A DNA stretch of 64,000 bases from Streptosporangium sp. NBC_01495. Its GTDB lineage: Bacteria; Actinomycetota; Actinomycetes; Streptosporangiales; Streptosporangiaceae. The stretch is from the NCBI RefSeq assembly GCF_036250735.1, contig NZ_CP109430.1, forward strand, positions 10,044,001 through 10,108,000. Reading direction: 5' to 3'. Under the pieces are notes generated by a model that was not told the origin of the DNA, did not search any database, and saw only the letters and a program-made list of their open reading frames with translations. This document shows, piece by piece, positions 8,599 through 16,629 of the stretch. The translations under genes and the position numbers were made by a program. Positions within the stretch are counted from its first letter, which is position 1. Each line of letters opens with the position of its first letter.

Positions 8599-9411
8599 TC
8601 AGGGGGCCTGGAAGCCGGCCTTGGTCAGCACGTCCTTGCCCTGCTGTGACAGCACGAGGTCGACGAACTGCTTGGCGGCCTCGGGAGCGGGCGCCTGGGA
8701 CAGCGAGGCGATCGGGTAGTCGTTGACGGCTTTCTCGGCCTCGGGGAACTCGATGCCCTGGACCTTGCCCGCGGCCGCGATGACGTCGGTCTTGTAGACC
8801 AGGGCGGCGTCCACCTCGCCGAGTTCGACCTTGGTCAGGGTGGCCTTGACGTCCTGTTCCAGGGTGACGGGGGTGACCTTCAGGCCGGCCGCGTCCAGTG
8901 CCTTGACCGCGGCGGCGCCGCAGGGCACCTGCTCGGCGCAGAGGGCGACCTTGACCTTCGAGTCGGCCAGGTCCGCCAGGTCGTCGACCTTGGCCGGGTT
9001 GTCGGCCGGGACGGCGATCTGCAGGGTGTTGCGCACGAACGTGACCGGGGCCGCGGCCAGGGAGGCGTCGGTGACGGTCTTCATCGTGGCCGGGCTCGCG
9101 GCGGCGAAGACGTCGGCCGGGGCGCCCGCGACGATCTGCTGAGCCAGGGTGGCGCTGGAGCCGAAGTTGAAGCGCACCGTGGTGCCCGGGTGGGCGGCTT
9201 CGAAGGTCTTGCCCAGCTCGGTGAACGTGCCCGTCAGCGACGCGGCGGCGAACACCGTCAGCGTCGTGGCGGCGTTCGAGGACGCCGGCGCCGACGCGGC
9301 CGGGGAGGCGGAGGTGGCCGGATCACTGGAGCCGCAGCCGGACAGACCGGCGGCCAGCGTGAGGGAGAGGGGGACTGCGACGGCCCATCGGGAAACGCGC
9401 CTGAACAACAA
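8599..9411 (-). CDS. modA: Molybdate ABC transporter substrate-binding lipoprotein ModA
   Basis: 270 residues. The signal peptide ends in the lipobox LSGC (Cys26), followed by a Ser/Ala-rich linker. The body has ModA hallmarks: VFAAASLTGTFTELGKTFE, FNFGSSATLAQQI, GAPADVFAAAS and VDAALVYKTDVIAA. It binds molybdate or tungstate outside the cell for a ModBC channel. Start is TTG 9411 or TTG 9408, both after AAGGAG. No modB or modC follows, which is unusual. Immediately upstream lies the decayed HTH-TOBE regulator gene. Confidence 0.92.
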   Translation of the reverse strand: MLFRRVSRWAVAVPLSLTLAAGLSGCGSSDPATSASPAASAPASSNAATTLTVFAAASLTGTFTELGKTFEAAHPGTTVRFNFGSSATLAQQIVAGAPADVFAAASPATMKTVTDASLAAAPVTFVRNTLQIAVPADNPAKVDDLADLADSKVKVALCAEQVPCGAAAVKALDAAGLKVTPVTLEQDVKATLTKVELGEVDAALVYKTDVIAAAGKVQGIEFPEAEKAVNDYPIASLSQAPAPEAAKQFVDLVLSQQGKDVLTKAGFQAP

Positions 9412-9418
9412 GGGCTCC

Positions 9419-9648
9419 TTACTGGCTCGCTGCGCGAGCGGGATCGGCGATCTCCACGACGACGTTGATGGACTTGATCACGACGATCGCCACCACCCCC
9501 ACCTCCAGGATTGGCTCATCCGCGGCCCGGCGGCTCATCAGCGCTCATCGCGCCGGGCCGCGAGCCGTCCGGCGTCGCCCCGCCGGCGGACGGTGTCGGG
9601 GCTGACGCTCAGCGGTGCGGCGGCCTCGCTGATCCGAAACGTCGTCAC
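9419..9648 (-). pseudogene. Internally deleted HTH-TOBE molybdate-regulator gene (MopI-like)
   Basis: From GTG 9648 the frame reads VTTFRISEAAAPLSVSP then DTVRRRGDAGRLAARRDER and stops at 9538. This is the MerR-like helix-turn-helix of HTH-TOBE molybdopterin-binding proteins. The other end survives in a second frame from 9538 to 9419: MSRRAADEPILEVGVVAIVV then IKSINVVVEI, the last strands of a TOBE domain. The usual protein is about 130 residues; roughly 60 in the middle are missing and the halves are out of frame. Its final stop touches the modA ribosome site, the normal operon order. An active two-piece protein seems unlikely. Confidence 0.8.
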
Positions 9649-9926
9649 GAACCATCACGATACCTTCGCATATTCCGGGATCAAGAGCCGGGTTCCCTGG
9701 CAATCACGGCATGGTCCACTGTTTTCACATCGCATCTGAGAGATCGCACCTGAGAGGCGGGTCCCTCCGTACGCACCGTCACCGCCCCGCCGGTGCCGCT
9801 CACCGTCGATGCCCCCGCCGCCGGGCCGCCGGGCCACCGATTCCGGGGCGCGGACCTGCGCGAGGGCAGGACCGCCCGTCCCTGCACCACCTGAGCGGAC
9901 CCGGGCGCGTCACCGGCAGTCACGCG
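9649..9926. other. Intergenic region upstream of the mod remnant
   Basis: No gene seen. It includes the 14-bp tandem direct repeat at 9729-9756 and a run of GC-rich sequence without a good ribosome site. Confidence 0.4.
9729..9756. repeat. 14-bp tandem direct repeat upstream of the mod remnant
   Basis: ATCGCATCTGAGAG (9729-9742) is followed directly by ATCGCACCTGAGAG, 13 of 14 identical. It lies about 80 bp upstream of the HTH-TOBE relic and could be an old operator. Confidence 0.5.
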
Positions 9927-9974
9927 CGACGACGCCCGCCACACGGAGTTCGTTCCGTGTGGCGGGCGTCGTCG
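9927..9974. terminator. Perfect 21-bp stem terminator after the CHRD gene
   Basis: Bases 9927-9947 and 9954-9974 are exact reverse complements around a 6-nt loop (GTTCGT). It lies 85 bp past the stop of the leftward CHRD gene and insulates the mod remnant from it. Confidence 0.85.
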
Positions 9975-10059
9975 TCTCCGGGGTCACGGGTGGCTCGTGG
10001 TCACCGTGGATCCCCTCCGCGTCCGGACTCGCCGCCGCCGCGTGATCCCGGACGTCGTC

Positions 10060-11001
10060 CTACCAGCCGCTGCCGGACCGGTAGAGCTGGCCGCGCACCG
10101 CGCCGCCGCCGAACTCGGTGGTGTGCAGGTTGGTGTACCAGTTCTTCGGGTTCTGCTTGATGCCCCGGGCGACGTCGGACTTCACCGACGCGGTGCCGGC
10201 GATCCCGGTGACACCCTTGGGCAGGCCGTTCGTGTCGGCGAAGAAGTCGATCACGACATCGCCGTTCCTGCCCTTCTTGCCACGGTGGATGTGCCCGTTG
10301 GTGGGAGCGGCGAGCTTCTCCCAGATGGTGGCGTAGTAGACCTTCGACCCCTTGATGCCGACGAGCCACTCGGCGCGGCCGTTCGGGTCGCCGACCTTCT
10401 TGCCGGGAGCCGGGACCTCCTGGCGGCCGTCGGCGTTGGAGTGGTAGACGGGGTGCACGCCGTCGGCCAGCACGTTGGCCAGGTTGGTCGGGCTGATCCG
10501 GTGCATCTGGGCGCGCACCGCGCCACCCGGGAACTCGGCGGTGTGCAGGTTGAGGTACCAGTTCTTCGGGTTTCTCTTGATCCCGGACAGCAGGCCGCCG
10601 TCGTTGATCTTGACGCTGCCGAGGATGGCCTTGCTGCCGCCGGGCAGGGCCTCCATGAAGAAGCCGACCTTCACGTCGCCGTTCTTACCGGCCTTGCCCT
10701 GGTGGATGTGGAACGCGGTGGGGGTGGCCGTCCCCTCCCACCTTACGGCGTAGGAGACCTCGTTGCCGCGGATGCGGACCACGGCGAGGGCCCTGCCGTT
10801 CTTGTCGCCGACGGCGGGACCGCCGCTGGTCGGCACCTCGTTCTTCCCGAGCAGGGTGCCCGCGAAGTAGGCGTCCGCTGTACTCGCGGTATCGGAGCGC
10901 GTGGCCGCGGTTGTGCCGGCCTGCGCGACCGGGGCGAGGGCCGCGGAGAGCAGGGCCGCGGCGATGGCCACGCCGGAGACGGTGAGGGTGCGCTTGGACA
11001 T
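10060..11001 (-). CDS. Secreted double-CHRD-domain protein
   Basis: 313 residues. A Sec signal (MSKRTLTVSGVAIAAALLSA, cleavage near AQA-G) is followed by two CHRD domains, about 45-160 and 185-305. Each has the HIHxGKxGxNGDV motif (HIHQGKAGKNGDVKV and HIHRGKKGRNGDVVI) and a WYxNLHTxEFxGGAVRxQ end. CHRD domains are extracellular beta-sandwich modules of undefined function first seen in chordin. Domain copies are similar enough to imply internal duplication. A candidate ECF promoter lies upstream and matches the one before the adjacent sigma gene, so it is probably an output of that sigma factor. Confidence 0.92.
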   Translation of the reverse strand: MSKRTLTVSGVAIAAALLSAALAPVAQAGTTAATRSDTASTADAYFAGTLLGKNEVPTSGGPAVGDKNGRALAVVRIRGNEVSYAVRWEGTATPTAFHIHQGKAGKNGDVKVGFFMEALPGGSKAILGSVKINDGGLLSGIKRNPKNWYLNLHTAEFPGGAVRAQMHRISPTNLANVLADGVHPVYHSNADGRQEVPAPGKKVGDPNGRAEWLVGIKGSKVYYATIWEKLAAPTNGHIHRGKKGRNGDVVIDFFADTNGLPKGVTGIAGTASVKSDVARGIKQNPKNWYTNLHTTEFGGGAVRGQLYRSGSGW

Positions 11002-11050
11002 CGTGAACCTCTCGTAGCTGTAAGGGGGCTGCTGCGTTCTTCAGCCGGTT

Positions 11051-11078
11051 GTACGGCGCCACGGCCAGCGAAGGTTCA
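11051..11078 (-). promoter_or_regulatory. Candidate ECF-sigma promoter of the CHRD gene
   Basis: On the minus strand, TGAACC (11078-11073), 17 nt, then CGTAC (11055-11051) inside GGCGCCGTAC. The same TTGAACC and GGCGCCGTAC blocks occur upstream of the sigma gene at 12725-12752. The pattern resembles the TGAACC/CGT promoters described for mycobacterial SigL. Confidence 0.6.
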
Positions 11079-11123
11079 ATCTTCAAATACGTAAAAGTAC
11101 ACATACGGAAACAGCCCCGGAAA

Positions 11124-11148
11124 AGCCCTCCCCATCCGGGGGAGGGCT
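11124..11148 (-). terminator. Terminator after the sigma/anti-sigma operon
   Basis: Arms AGCCCTCCCC and GGGGAGGGCT with a 5-nt loop, followed on the minus strand by TTTT. It sits 11 bp after the anti-sigma stop. Confidence 0.75.
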
Positions 11149-11159
11149 AGGATGCCCGG

Positions 11160-11897
11160 TCAGACCGTGACGGTGAGCAGCGTGTCCCCGCCGGTCGTGC
11201 GCACCTCGAAGCGGTCTATCCCGGCCGGTTCCCAGGCGACCCCGCCGTGCACGTAGAGCGGCTCGGGAGAGCCGGGAACCCCGTAGCCCCGCTCGGGCAC
11301 CGCCCATCCGGTGACCACCCGCCGCTCGCCGGTCGGGGAGACGGCGATCAGCTCGCACTCCAGCGGTCCCTTGACGCCCCTGAGCTCCAGGACGGCGTGG
11401 GTGCCCCAGCCCTTCGTCTCCAGCACCAGGCCGCCGGTGACACCGGAGGCGCCCGTACCCGCGAGCGGCGTGCCGGCCCGGTAGGCGTCTTCCGCGGGGC
11501 CGTGCGCGGAGTGGCCGACGGGAACGCTCCCGCTCTCGCCGGAGATCGAGGTGCCCACGGCGATCCCGCCGGCGACCAGGGTGACGGCCGCGGCGGCGCC
11601 GATCACGAAGGTGCCCCTGCGGGCACGCCGGTCGGCCGCCTTGCGTCGGCGCAGCAGGCTGACCACCTCGGCGGGCCCCCTGCCGCCGGTGCCGGTGCCG
11701 GCGTCGGCGTCGGCGCCGTCGTTGTCCCTGAGGGGCCCGATGCCGGCGAGCGCGTCCGCCACCCCGGACAGCTCCCGGAGCTCCGCGGTGCAGGACGGGC
11801 AGGTGGCCAGGTGGTCCGAGAAGGCCGTCCGGTCGGGCTCGCCGAGGATGCCCAGGGCGTACGCGCCCACGTCGGTGTGTTCCACCTGCGAGGTCAC
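11160..11897 (-). CDS. Anti-sigma factor with HC2 zinc finger
   Basis: 245 residues. The N-terminal anti-sigma domain contains AFSDHLATCPSC, the H-x3-C-x2-C zinc site around residues 29-36. A single membrane helix (FVIGAAAAVTLVAGGIAVG, about 97-115) separates it from an extracytoplasmic RskA/anti-sigma-K-like C-terminal domain with GAPLAGTGASGVTGG-type repeats and GWGTHAVLELRG. It should hold the co-transcribed ECF sigma at the membrane until a signal arrives. Its GTG start overlaps the sigma stop by four bases (GTGA). Confidence 0.9.
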   Translation of the reverse strand: MTSQVEHTDVGAYALGILGEPDRTAFSDHLATCPSCTAELRELSGVADALAGIGPLRDNDGADADAGTGTGGRGPAEVVSLLRRRKAADRRARRGTFVIGAAAAVTLVAGGIAVGTSISGESGSVPVGHSAHGPAEDAYRAGTPLAGTGASGVTGGLVLETKGWGTHAVLELRGVKGPLECELIAVSPTGERRVVTGWAVPERGYGVPGSPEPLYVHGGVAWEPAGIDRFEVRTTGGDTLLTVTV

Positions 11898-12463
11898 GCC
11901 GTCACCCCTCTCTCCTCAAGGGCGACGCGCAGCGCGCGGAGGGCGTAGTACGCCCTCGACTTCACCGTACCGACGGGGATGCCGAGCACTTCGGCGGCGT
12001 CGTTCACCGACCGGTCGCGCAGGACCGTCTCGTTGAGGATCTCGCGGTGGGCGGGGGACAGCGAGTTGAGCGCGTCCGACACGACGACCTGTCGCAGAAG
12101 ATCTTCCATCTGATCGGGCATGGGCACACTCTCCAGTGGTCCCTCACCCGCCTCGTGGGGACGCGCGTCCTTACGGCGTTGGTCGTCAATCACGATATGT
12201 CTGGCGACCGTCGCAAGCCAAGGCATCAGGGACGACGCGTCGGCGTCGAACCGGTCCGCGCCGCGCCACGCACGCACCATGGTCTCCTGCACCACGTCCT
12301 CGGCCCACTGCACGTCGCCACGGGTGAGCCGTACGACGAAGGAGAGCAGCGGCCGGTGGTACGCCCGGTACAGCTCCGCGACGACCAGCTCGTCGTCGGG
12401 GGCGTCGACCGGTCGCAGCCGGGACCGGCTCCGCCGGTCACCGGACCAGGAAGAGGCTTTCAC
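11894..12463 (-). CDS. ECF RNA polymerase sigma factor (SigK/SigL-like)
   Basis: Sigma-70 region 2 is seen in ELYRAYHRPLLSFVVRL and AEDVVQETMVRAWR; region 4 in LSPAHREILNETVL and AAEVLGIPVGTVKSRAYYAL. No C-terminal extension. GTG 12463 gives about 189 residues with a 22-residue lead before DDELV; a GGAG is 11 nt upstream. In-frame starts at 12523 (ATG) and 12655 (GTG) exist but add low-complexity Arg/Pro sequence. It is co-transcribed with its anti-sigma and probably autoregulated through the promoter at 12725-12752. Confidence 0.9.
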   Translation of the reverse strand: MKASSWSGDRRSRSRLRPVDAPDDELVVAELYRAYHRPLLSFVVRLTRGDVQWAEDVVQETMVRAWRGADRFDADASSLMPWLATVARHIVIDDQRRKDARPHEAGEGPLESVPMPDQMEDLLRQVVVSDALNSLSPAHREILNETVLRDRSVNDAAEVLGIPVGTVKSRAYYALRALRVALEERGVTA

Positions 12464-12724
12464 GTCGAGGTTCTCTCCGGGGGAATCGGCCGGCGGGGAG
12501 GGGCAGGCGGCTTGCCGCGTCATCACGCGCGTCCCGCGGTTCGCACCGGGCGGTCGTGACCGGTGCGCGGGGCGGCATCGCCCGCCTCTCCGTGGTCGCG
12601 GGGGCCGGATGGCGGTTCCGCGATCACGGCGGTGCCCGCTGGAGCGGGTCGCCACGGGGCGTCCACGATCACGCTGTGCCCTCCCGGGTTCGGCCGCCGG
12701 ACGGTTTTCCGGTGTCGGCTGGCA

Positions 12725-12752
12725 GTACGGCGCCGGATCCCCGAGGGTTCAA
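12725..12752 (-). promoter_or_regulatory. Candidate autoregulatory ECF promoter of the sigma gene
   Basis: Minus strand: TTGAACC (12752-12746), then GGCGCCGTAC (12734-12725). TGAACC to CGTAC is 16 nt, against 17 nt at the CHRD promoter. Two 7- and 10-base blocks are identical between the two sites. Confidence 0.6.
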
Positions 12753-12857
12753 CAGATCGCGTGATTTTCCGATTATTAGCCGAACTAGCTTCGCATGAGG
12801 GTAAAAGCAGGCTAATTTCGGGCGAAGGTTACCTATCCCAACCGGTAGGTCACCGCG

Positions 12858-12896
12858 GCACCCCTCCGGCCGGACACGGGCCGGACACGGGGGTGC
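12858..12896 (-). terminator. Possible terminator after the phosphoesterase gene
   Basis: GCACCCC (12858-12864) pairs with GGGGTGC (12890-12896), enclosing further GGCC/GGCC pairing. It lies 86 bp past the phosphoesterase stop. Confidence 0.35.
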
Positions 12897-12981
12897 GGGC
12901 CGGGCCCACGAGGCGTGCGGACATCGGCCGGCCGGGTCTCGTTCAGGCCGCGGCACGCCGTGGGGGCGGGCCGCGGCGATG

Positions 12982-13725
12982 TCACAGGACCGGGCGGACG
13001 TGGGTGATGAGACGGCCGCCGTCGAAGACGTGCATGGCGATCTGCGGCGGCAGGTCGTAGTCGACGGGGACCGGGGCGTCGAGCTCCCGGGTGAGCCGCA
13101 GCGTGGAGACGACCCCCGGGGCGACCGACAGCGGCAGGTCCGCGAAGGTGGTGCTCGCCGCGGTGTGGGCATGGCCGGCGATGACGGCCACCACCTGCGG
13201 GTGCCGCCGCACGACCGCCTCCAGCCGCTCCGGGTTCCGCAGCCGGATCGCGTCCACGTACGGGATGCCCAGCGGCACCGGCGGGTGGTGCATGCCGACG
13301 ATGGCCGGGGTGTCCGGGGTCTCGGCGAGCACACCGTTCAACCAGGTGACCGTCTCGTCCTCCAGGAAGCCCTCCGGCCGCCCGGGGACGCTGGAGTCGC
13401 CCAGCGCGACGGTGAGCCCGTCGAGCCTGAGGACCTGGTTGATCGGCCCGTCGCCGTCCTCGTCGAGGTCGAGCAGGGCCTTGCGGAACGCCGGACGGAC
13501 GTCGTGGTTACCGGGGCAGATGATCGTCGGATAGCGCGTGGCCAGCAGCTCGCGCGCGATCTCGTACTCCTCGATCAGGCCGTTGTCGGCGATGTCGCCG
13601 GTCACCACGACCGCGTCCAGGGGACCGGACAGGTTCTCCAGGTGTCGCATGACGGATCGGGTCCTGTCGATGCTGCGGGGGGAACCGTCGATGTGGACGT
13701 CACTTACGTGCGCCAGGATCAGCAT
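12982..13725 (-). CDS. Metallophosphoesterase (calcineurin-like, CpdA type)
   Basis: 247 residues with all five phosphoesterase blocks in order: HVSDVHID, VVTGDIADNG, ICPGNHD, GMHHPP and IAGHAHT. These supply the dimetal site of class III cyclic-nucleotide phosphodiesterase-like enzymes. A cAMP or cGMP substrate is plausible but not proven. ATG 13725 is preferred over TTG 13728. No Shine-Dalgarno precedes it, and a TATGTC lies 14 nt upstream, so the message may be leaderless. Confidence 0.9.
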   Translation of the reverse strand: MLILAHVSDVHIDGSPRSIDRTRSVMRHLENLSGPLDAVVVTGDIADNGLIEEYEIARELLATRYPTIICPGNHDVRPAFRKALLDLDEDGDGPINQVLRLDGLTVALGDSSVPGRPEGFLEDETVTWLNGVLAETPDTPAIVGMHHPPVPLGIPYVDAIRLRNPERLEAVVRRHPQVVAVIAGHAHTAASTTFADLPLSVAPGVVSTLRLTRELDAPVPVDYDLPPQIAMHVFDGGRLITHVRPVL

Positions 13726-13928
13726 CAATCAAGAGTGACATATCCGGCTTCCTGTCGCCGGGCATCCGATGCGGAGAGCAGGAACGCACCGGGCGGGAAA
13801 GGCCGGTGTGAGCGGGAGAGCCCCGGGGAGGCGGGGCGACGCCGGGTCGGGGGGCCCAGGGAGAGCCGCGTGGGAAGGCCGAGCGGGTGCGGACGGGAGA
13901 GCCGGGCGGGGTGGGCGACGCCGCCGGA

Positions 13929-14681
13929 TCAGGCGGTGGAGCCGCCGTCCACCACGATGTCGGCGCCGACCACGAAGGCCGCCTCCTCGGAGGCGAGCCA
14001 CAGGACGGTGCCGGTGATCTCGTCGAGGGAGCCGACCCTGCCGATCGGGAGCTGCCGGCTGATCCGCTCGGCCCGGTCGGTCTCCGTCTCACCCGGCCGC
14101 ATGGACATCGAGGTGTCGTGCGGGCCGGGGCTGAGCGCGTTGATCCTGACGCCCCGGCCGATGTACTCCAGGGCGGCGGTGCGGGTCAGTGCCGTCACCC
14201 CGGCCTTGGAGGCGGCGTAGGCGCCGAGACCCGGTATGCGCTTGTGCGTCCCCACCTGGGAGGCGACGTTGACGATGACCCCGCCGCCCCCGGCCAGCAT
14301 CGCCGGGATCTCGTGTTTCATCGCGAGGAAGGTGCCGGTCAGGTTGACGGCGACGACCCGGGTGAAGTCCTCCTCGGGCAGGTCGGCGACCTCGCCAATG
14401 GTGAACACCCCGGCGTTGTTGATCGCGATGTCCAGCCCGCCGTGCCGTTCCACGATCCGCTCGACCAGCCCGGCGACCGAGGCGGAGTCGGAGACGTCCG
14501 CGACGAGGGCGGAGGCCCGGCCGCCGTCCGACTCGATCAGCTTCACGGTCTGCTCCAGCGCCTCCGGGCCCCGGGCGGCCACCACGACGCGGGCGCCCTC
14601 GCGGGCGAACCCGCGTGCCACGGCCCTGCCGATGCCCGTCCCGCCCCCGGTGACCAGAACCACCTTGTCCTGAAATTTCAT
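13929..14681 (-). CDS. SDR family oxidoreductase
   Basis: 250 residues. Classical short-chain dehydrogenase with TGGGTGIG (cofactor loop, about 11-18), NNAG near residue 88, catalytic Ser in VNVASQVG, YAASK (Tyr-x3-Lys) and the SPGPHDT segment. Arginine in VAARG after strand 2 hints at NADPH, though this is not decisive. Substrate unknown. GGAGG is 6 nt before the ATG, and a TetR-like palindrome sits just upstream. Confidence 0.92.
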   Translation of the reverse strand: MKFQDKVVLVTGGGTGIGRAVARGFAREGARVVVAARGPEALEQTVKLIESDGGRASALVADVSDSASVAGLVERIVERHGGLDIAINNAGVFTIGEVADLPEEDFTRVVAVNLTGTFLAMKHEIPAMLAGGGGVIVNVASQVGTHKRIPGLGAYAASKAGVTALTRTAALEYIGRGVRINALSPGPHDTSMSMRPGETETDRAERISRQLPIGRVGSLDEITGTVLWLASEEAAFVVGADIVVDGGSTA

Positions 14682-14694
14682 GATGCCTCCATAG

Positions 14695-14710
14695 TAGATT
14701 GATCAGTCCA
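14695..14710. promoter_or_regulatory. TetR-like palindromic operator before the SDR gene
   Basis: TAGATTGATCAGTCCA is 12 of 16 symmetric about TGATCA. It lies 13 bp upstream of the SDR start, where a repressor would block transcription. No divergent regulator gene is adjacent. Confidence 0.45.
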
Positions 14711-14781
14711 GAATGATGAGTGCCTGGGCGGCTGCGCCGCGCAGCCGTACCGGGTCCGACGTTCCCTTGGCCGTCAGCTAA

Positions 14782-14823
14782 GCCGGGGTCCGTCCCTGCC
14801 CCTCGTAAGGGACGGACCCCGGC
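14782..14823. terminator. Strong 16-bp stem terminator after the ABC exporter
   Basis: GCCGGGGTCCGTCCCT (14782-14797) and AGGGACGGACCCCGGC (14808-14823) pair perfectly with a 10-nt loop, 19 bp beyond the permease stop. Confidence 0.85.
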
Positions 14824-14842
14824 GGATCAGAGGCCGCACCCG

Positions 14843-15577
14843 TTACTCCCAGCGGAAGAACCGTGCGGCCAGCCCACCCGTGACCAGCACGGTCACCGCC
14901 ATCACCACCAGGTGCAGCGTCTGCGGCGCGTGCCCGGCCCACGTGTCGCGGAGCGCGTCGGCGAACGGCGCCATCGGCAGGAAGTCCCCGATCCGCCGCA
15001 CCAGGTCGGGCATGAGCTCCCGGGGGATCCACATCCCCGCCATGAACATCAGCGGGAACATCAGCAGCGAGCCGATGCCCGGCGCCACCTTCGCGTTGGG
15101 CGCCACCGCGGCGATCAGCAACCCCAGGCTCAGCATCGAGGCCGTGCCGAGCACGAACACCCCCGCGAAGGCCAGCGGGCTCTTGGGCGGGACCGAACCA
15201 AGGACGAGATAGCCCAGAACGATCAGGAGGACGGTGGCGACGATCGCCACCACGAGGTTGTTGGCGACCTGGGCGACCAGCAGCCGGACCGGGTTGACCG
15301 GGGTGGTGGACATCCGGCGCAGCACGCCGCTCTCCCGGTAGGTCACCAGCGTCGCCGGCAGGACGGTCAGCGCCATCGTCACCACCGCCAGGATCACCAT
15401 CATGCCGGGCAGCTGGGTGTCGACGACCCGCTCCCCGCCCAGCTCGGGGACCGCCTCCTGGTAGCCGGGGATGTTCCCCAGCGCGAGCAGGAGGACGAGC
15501 GGCAACATCACCGCGAAGATCGGGCCGGCCGGGTCCCGCAGGAAGAGCTTGGCCTCGGTCAGGAGCATCTTGTTCAC
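14843..15577 (-). CDS. ABC-2 type permease (DrrB-like)
   Basis: 244 residues from GTG 15577, with six predicted membrane helices and a periplasmic-loop region after the first. The segment LVTYRESGVLRRMSTTPV is the typical cytoplasmic coupling motif of DrrB/YadH-type exporters, and MFMAGMWIPRELMP is conserved near the fifth helix. Its start overlaps the ATPase stop (GTGA), so the two are translationally coupled. Likely exports a drug, lipid or peptide; the divergent two-component system may control it. Confidence 0.9.
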   Translation of the reverse strand: MNKMLLTEAKLFLRDPAGPIFAVMLPLVLLLALGNIPGYQEAVPELGGERVVDTQLPGMMVILAVVTMALTVLPATLVTYRESGVLRRMSTTPVNPVRLLVAQVANNLVVAIVATVLLIVLGYLVLGSVPPKSPLAFAGVFVLGTASMLSLGLLIAAVAPNAKVAPGIGSLLMFPLMFMAGMWIPRELMPDLVRRIGDFLPMAPFADALRDTWAGHAPQTLHLVVMAVTVLVTGGLAARFFRWE

Positions 15578-16473
15578 GAGGAGATCTTCTTTCCGGTGAG
15601 GCTGAGGAAGGCGTCGTCGAGGGTGGCCTGCTCCACGCGCAGGTCGGTGGGTACGACACCCGCGGCGGAGAGGACGGTCGTGACCGCGAGGAGCAGGTTG
15701 CCGGTGCCGGTGACCGCGACCTGCCCGCCGCTGCGGCTCACCTCGGTGACCTCGGGCAGGGCTTCGAGCCGGGAGTCGTCGAGCGGCCCCGACGGCCGGA
15801 ACCTGACGGTCTGCCGCCCGCCGACCTTGGCGATCAGGCCCGACGGGCTGTCCATCGCGACCACCCGGCCGGAGTCGATCAGCGCGAGCCGGTCGCAGAG
15901 CCGCTCGGCCTCCTCCATGAAGTGGGTGACGAGCAGGATCGTCACGCCGTCCTCGCGGATCCGCTCGATGAGCTCCCAGGTGTCGCGGCGGGCCTGGGGG
16001 TCCAGGCCGGTGGTCAGCTCGTCCAGGATCGCCACCCGGGGGTTGCCGACCAGGGCCAGCGCGATCGAGAGCCGCTGCTGCTGGCCGCCGGAGAGCTTGT
16101 CGTAGGGGGTGTCGCGCTTGCCGGCGAGCCCGACGCGCTCCAGCAGCTCCCCCCAGTTCGCCGGGGTCCGGTAGAAGGACGCGTACAGGTCGAGCGCCTC
16201 CCACACCTTGAGTTTCCCCGGCAGCGTGGAGCTCTGCAGCTGGACTCCCAGCTGCTCCCTGAGCTCGGTGCGGTGCAGCCCCCCGAGCACGCTGACGGTG
16301 CCGGAGTCGGGGACGCGCAGGCCGGCGACGCACTCCACGGTGGTCGTCTTGCCGGCGCCGTTGGGGCCGAGAACGCCGAAGATCTCGCCCTCTTCCACGG
16401 TGAACGAGACGTCGTCCACCGCCAGCTGGTCGCGGTACTGCTTGCGGAGGTTGCTGACCTCGATGACCTTCAT
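15574..16473 (-). CDS. ABC transporter ATP-binding protein (DrrA-like)
   Basis: 299 residues. Walker A GPNGAGKTTT (about 34-43), signature LSGGQQQRLS, Walker B VAILDELTTGLDP, then the D-loop and H-switch LLVTHFMEE. In Walker B the usual LDEPT proline is replaced (LDELT). A C-terminal DrrA-type extension follows residue about 220. It powers the overlapping permease. Confidence 0.93.
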   Translation of the reverse strand: MKVIEVSNLRKQYRDQLAVDDVSFTVEEGEIFGVLGPNGAGKTTTVECVAGLRVPDSGTVSVLGGLHRTELREQLGVQLQSSTLPGKLKVWEALDLYASFYRTPANWGELLERVGLAGKRDTPYDKLSGGQQQRLSIALALVGNPRVAILDELTTGLDPQARRDTWELIERIREDGVTILLVTHFMEEAERLCDRLALIDSGRVVAMDSPSGLIAKVGGRQTVRFRPSGPLDDSRLEALPEVTEVSRSGGQVAVTGTGNLLLAVTTVLSAAGVVPTDLRVEQATLDDAFLSLTGKKISS

Positions 16474-16629
16474 GCTTACCGACGCTACGAGCCGCGCCGC
16501 GCGCGGAGAATCCGTCTACACCCCCGGCGGGGGCGGGCCAGGCACCCGCTGGGGGTGTGGCTACCTCCACCCTCGTACGGCGCTCGCCACCACTGGGCAC
16601 GCCCCGCCGGATCGCCGACACTTGGACCC

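Larger units (their letters stand above)
12464..12981. other. Leader region of the sigma gene and flanking spacer
   Basis: The promoter at 12725-12752 implies a leader of about 250 nt if GTG 12463 is used, or a longer protein if an upstream start is. Bases 12770-12845 are AT-rich and include AACCTTCGC on the minus strand, also found in the CHRD promoter. Direct repeats of CCGGACACGG lie at 12869-12890. Confidence 0.4.
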
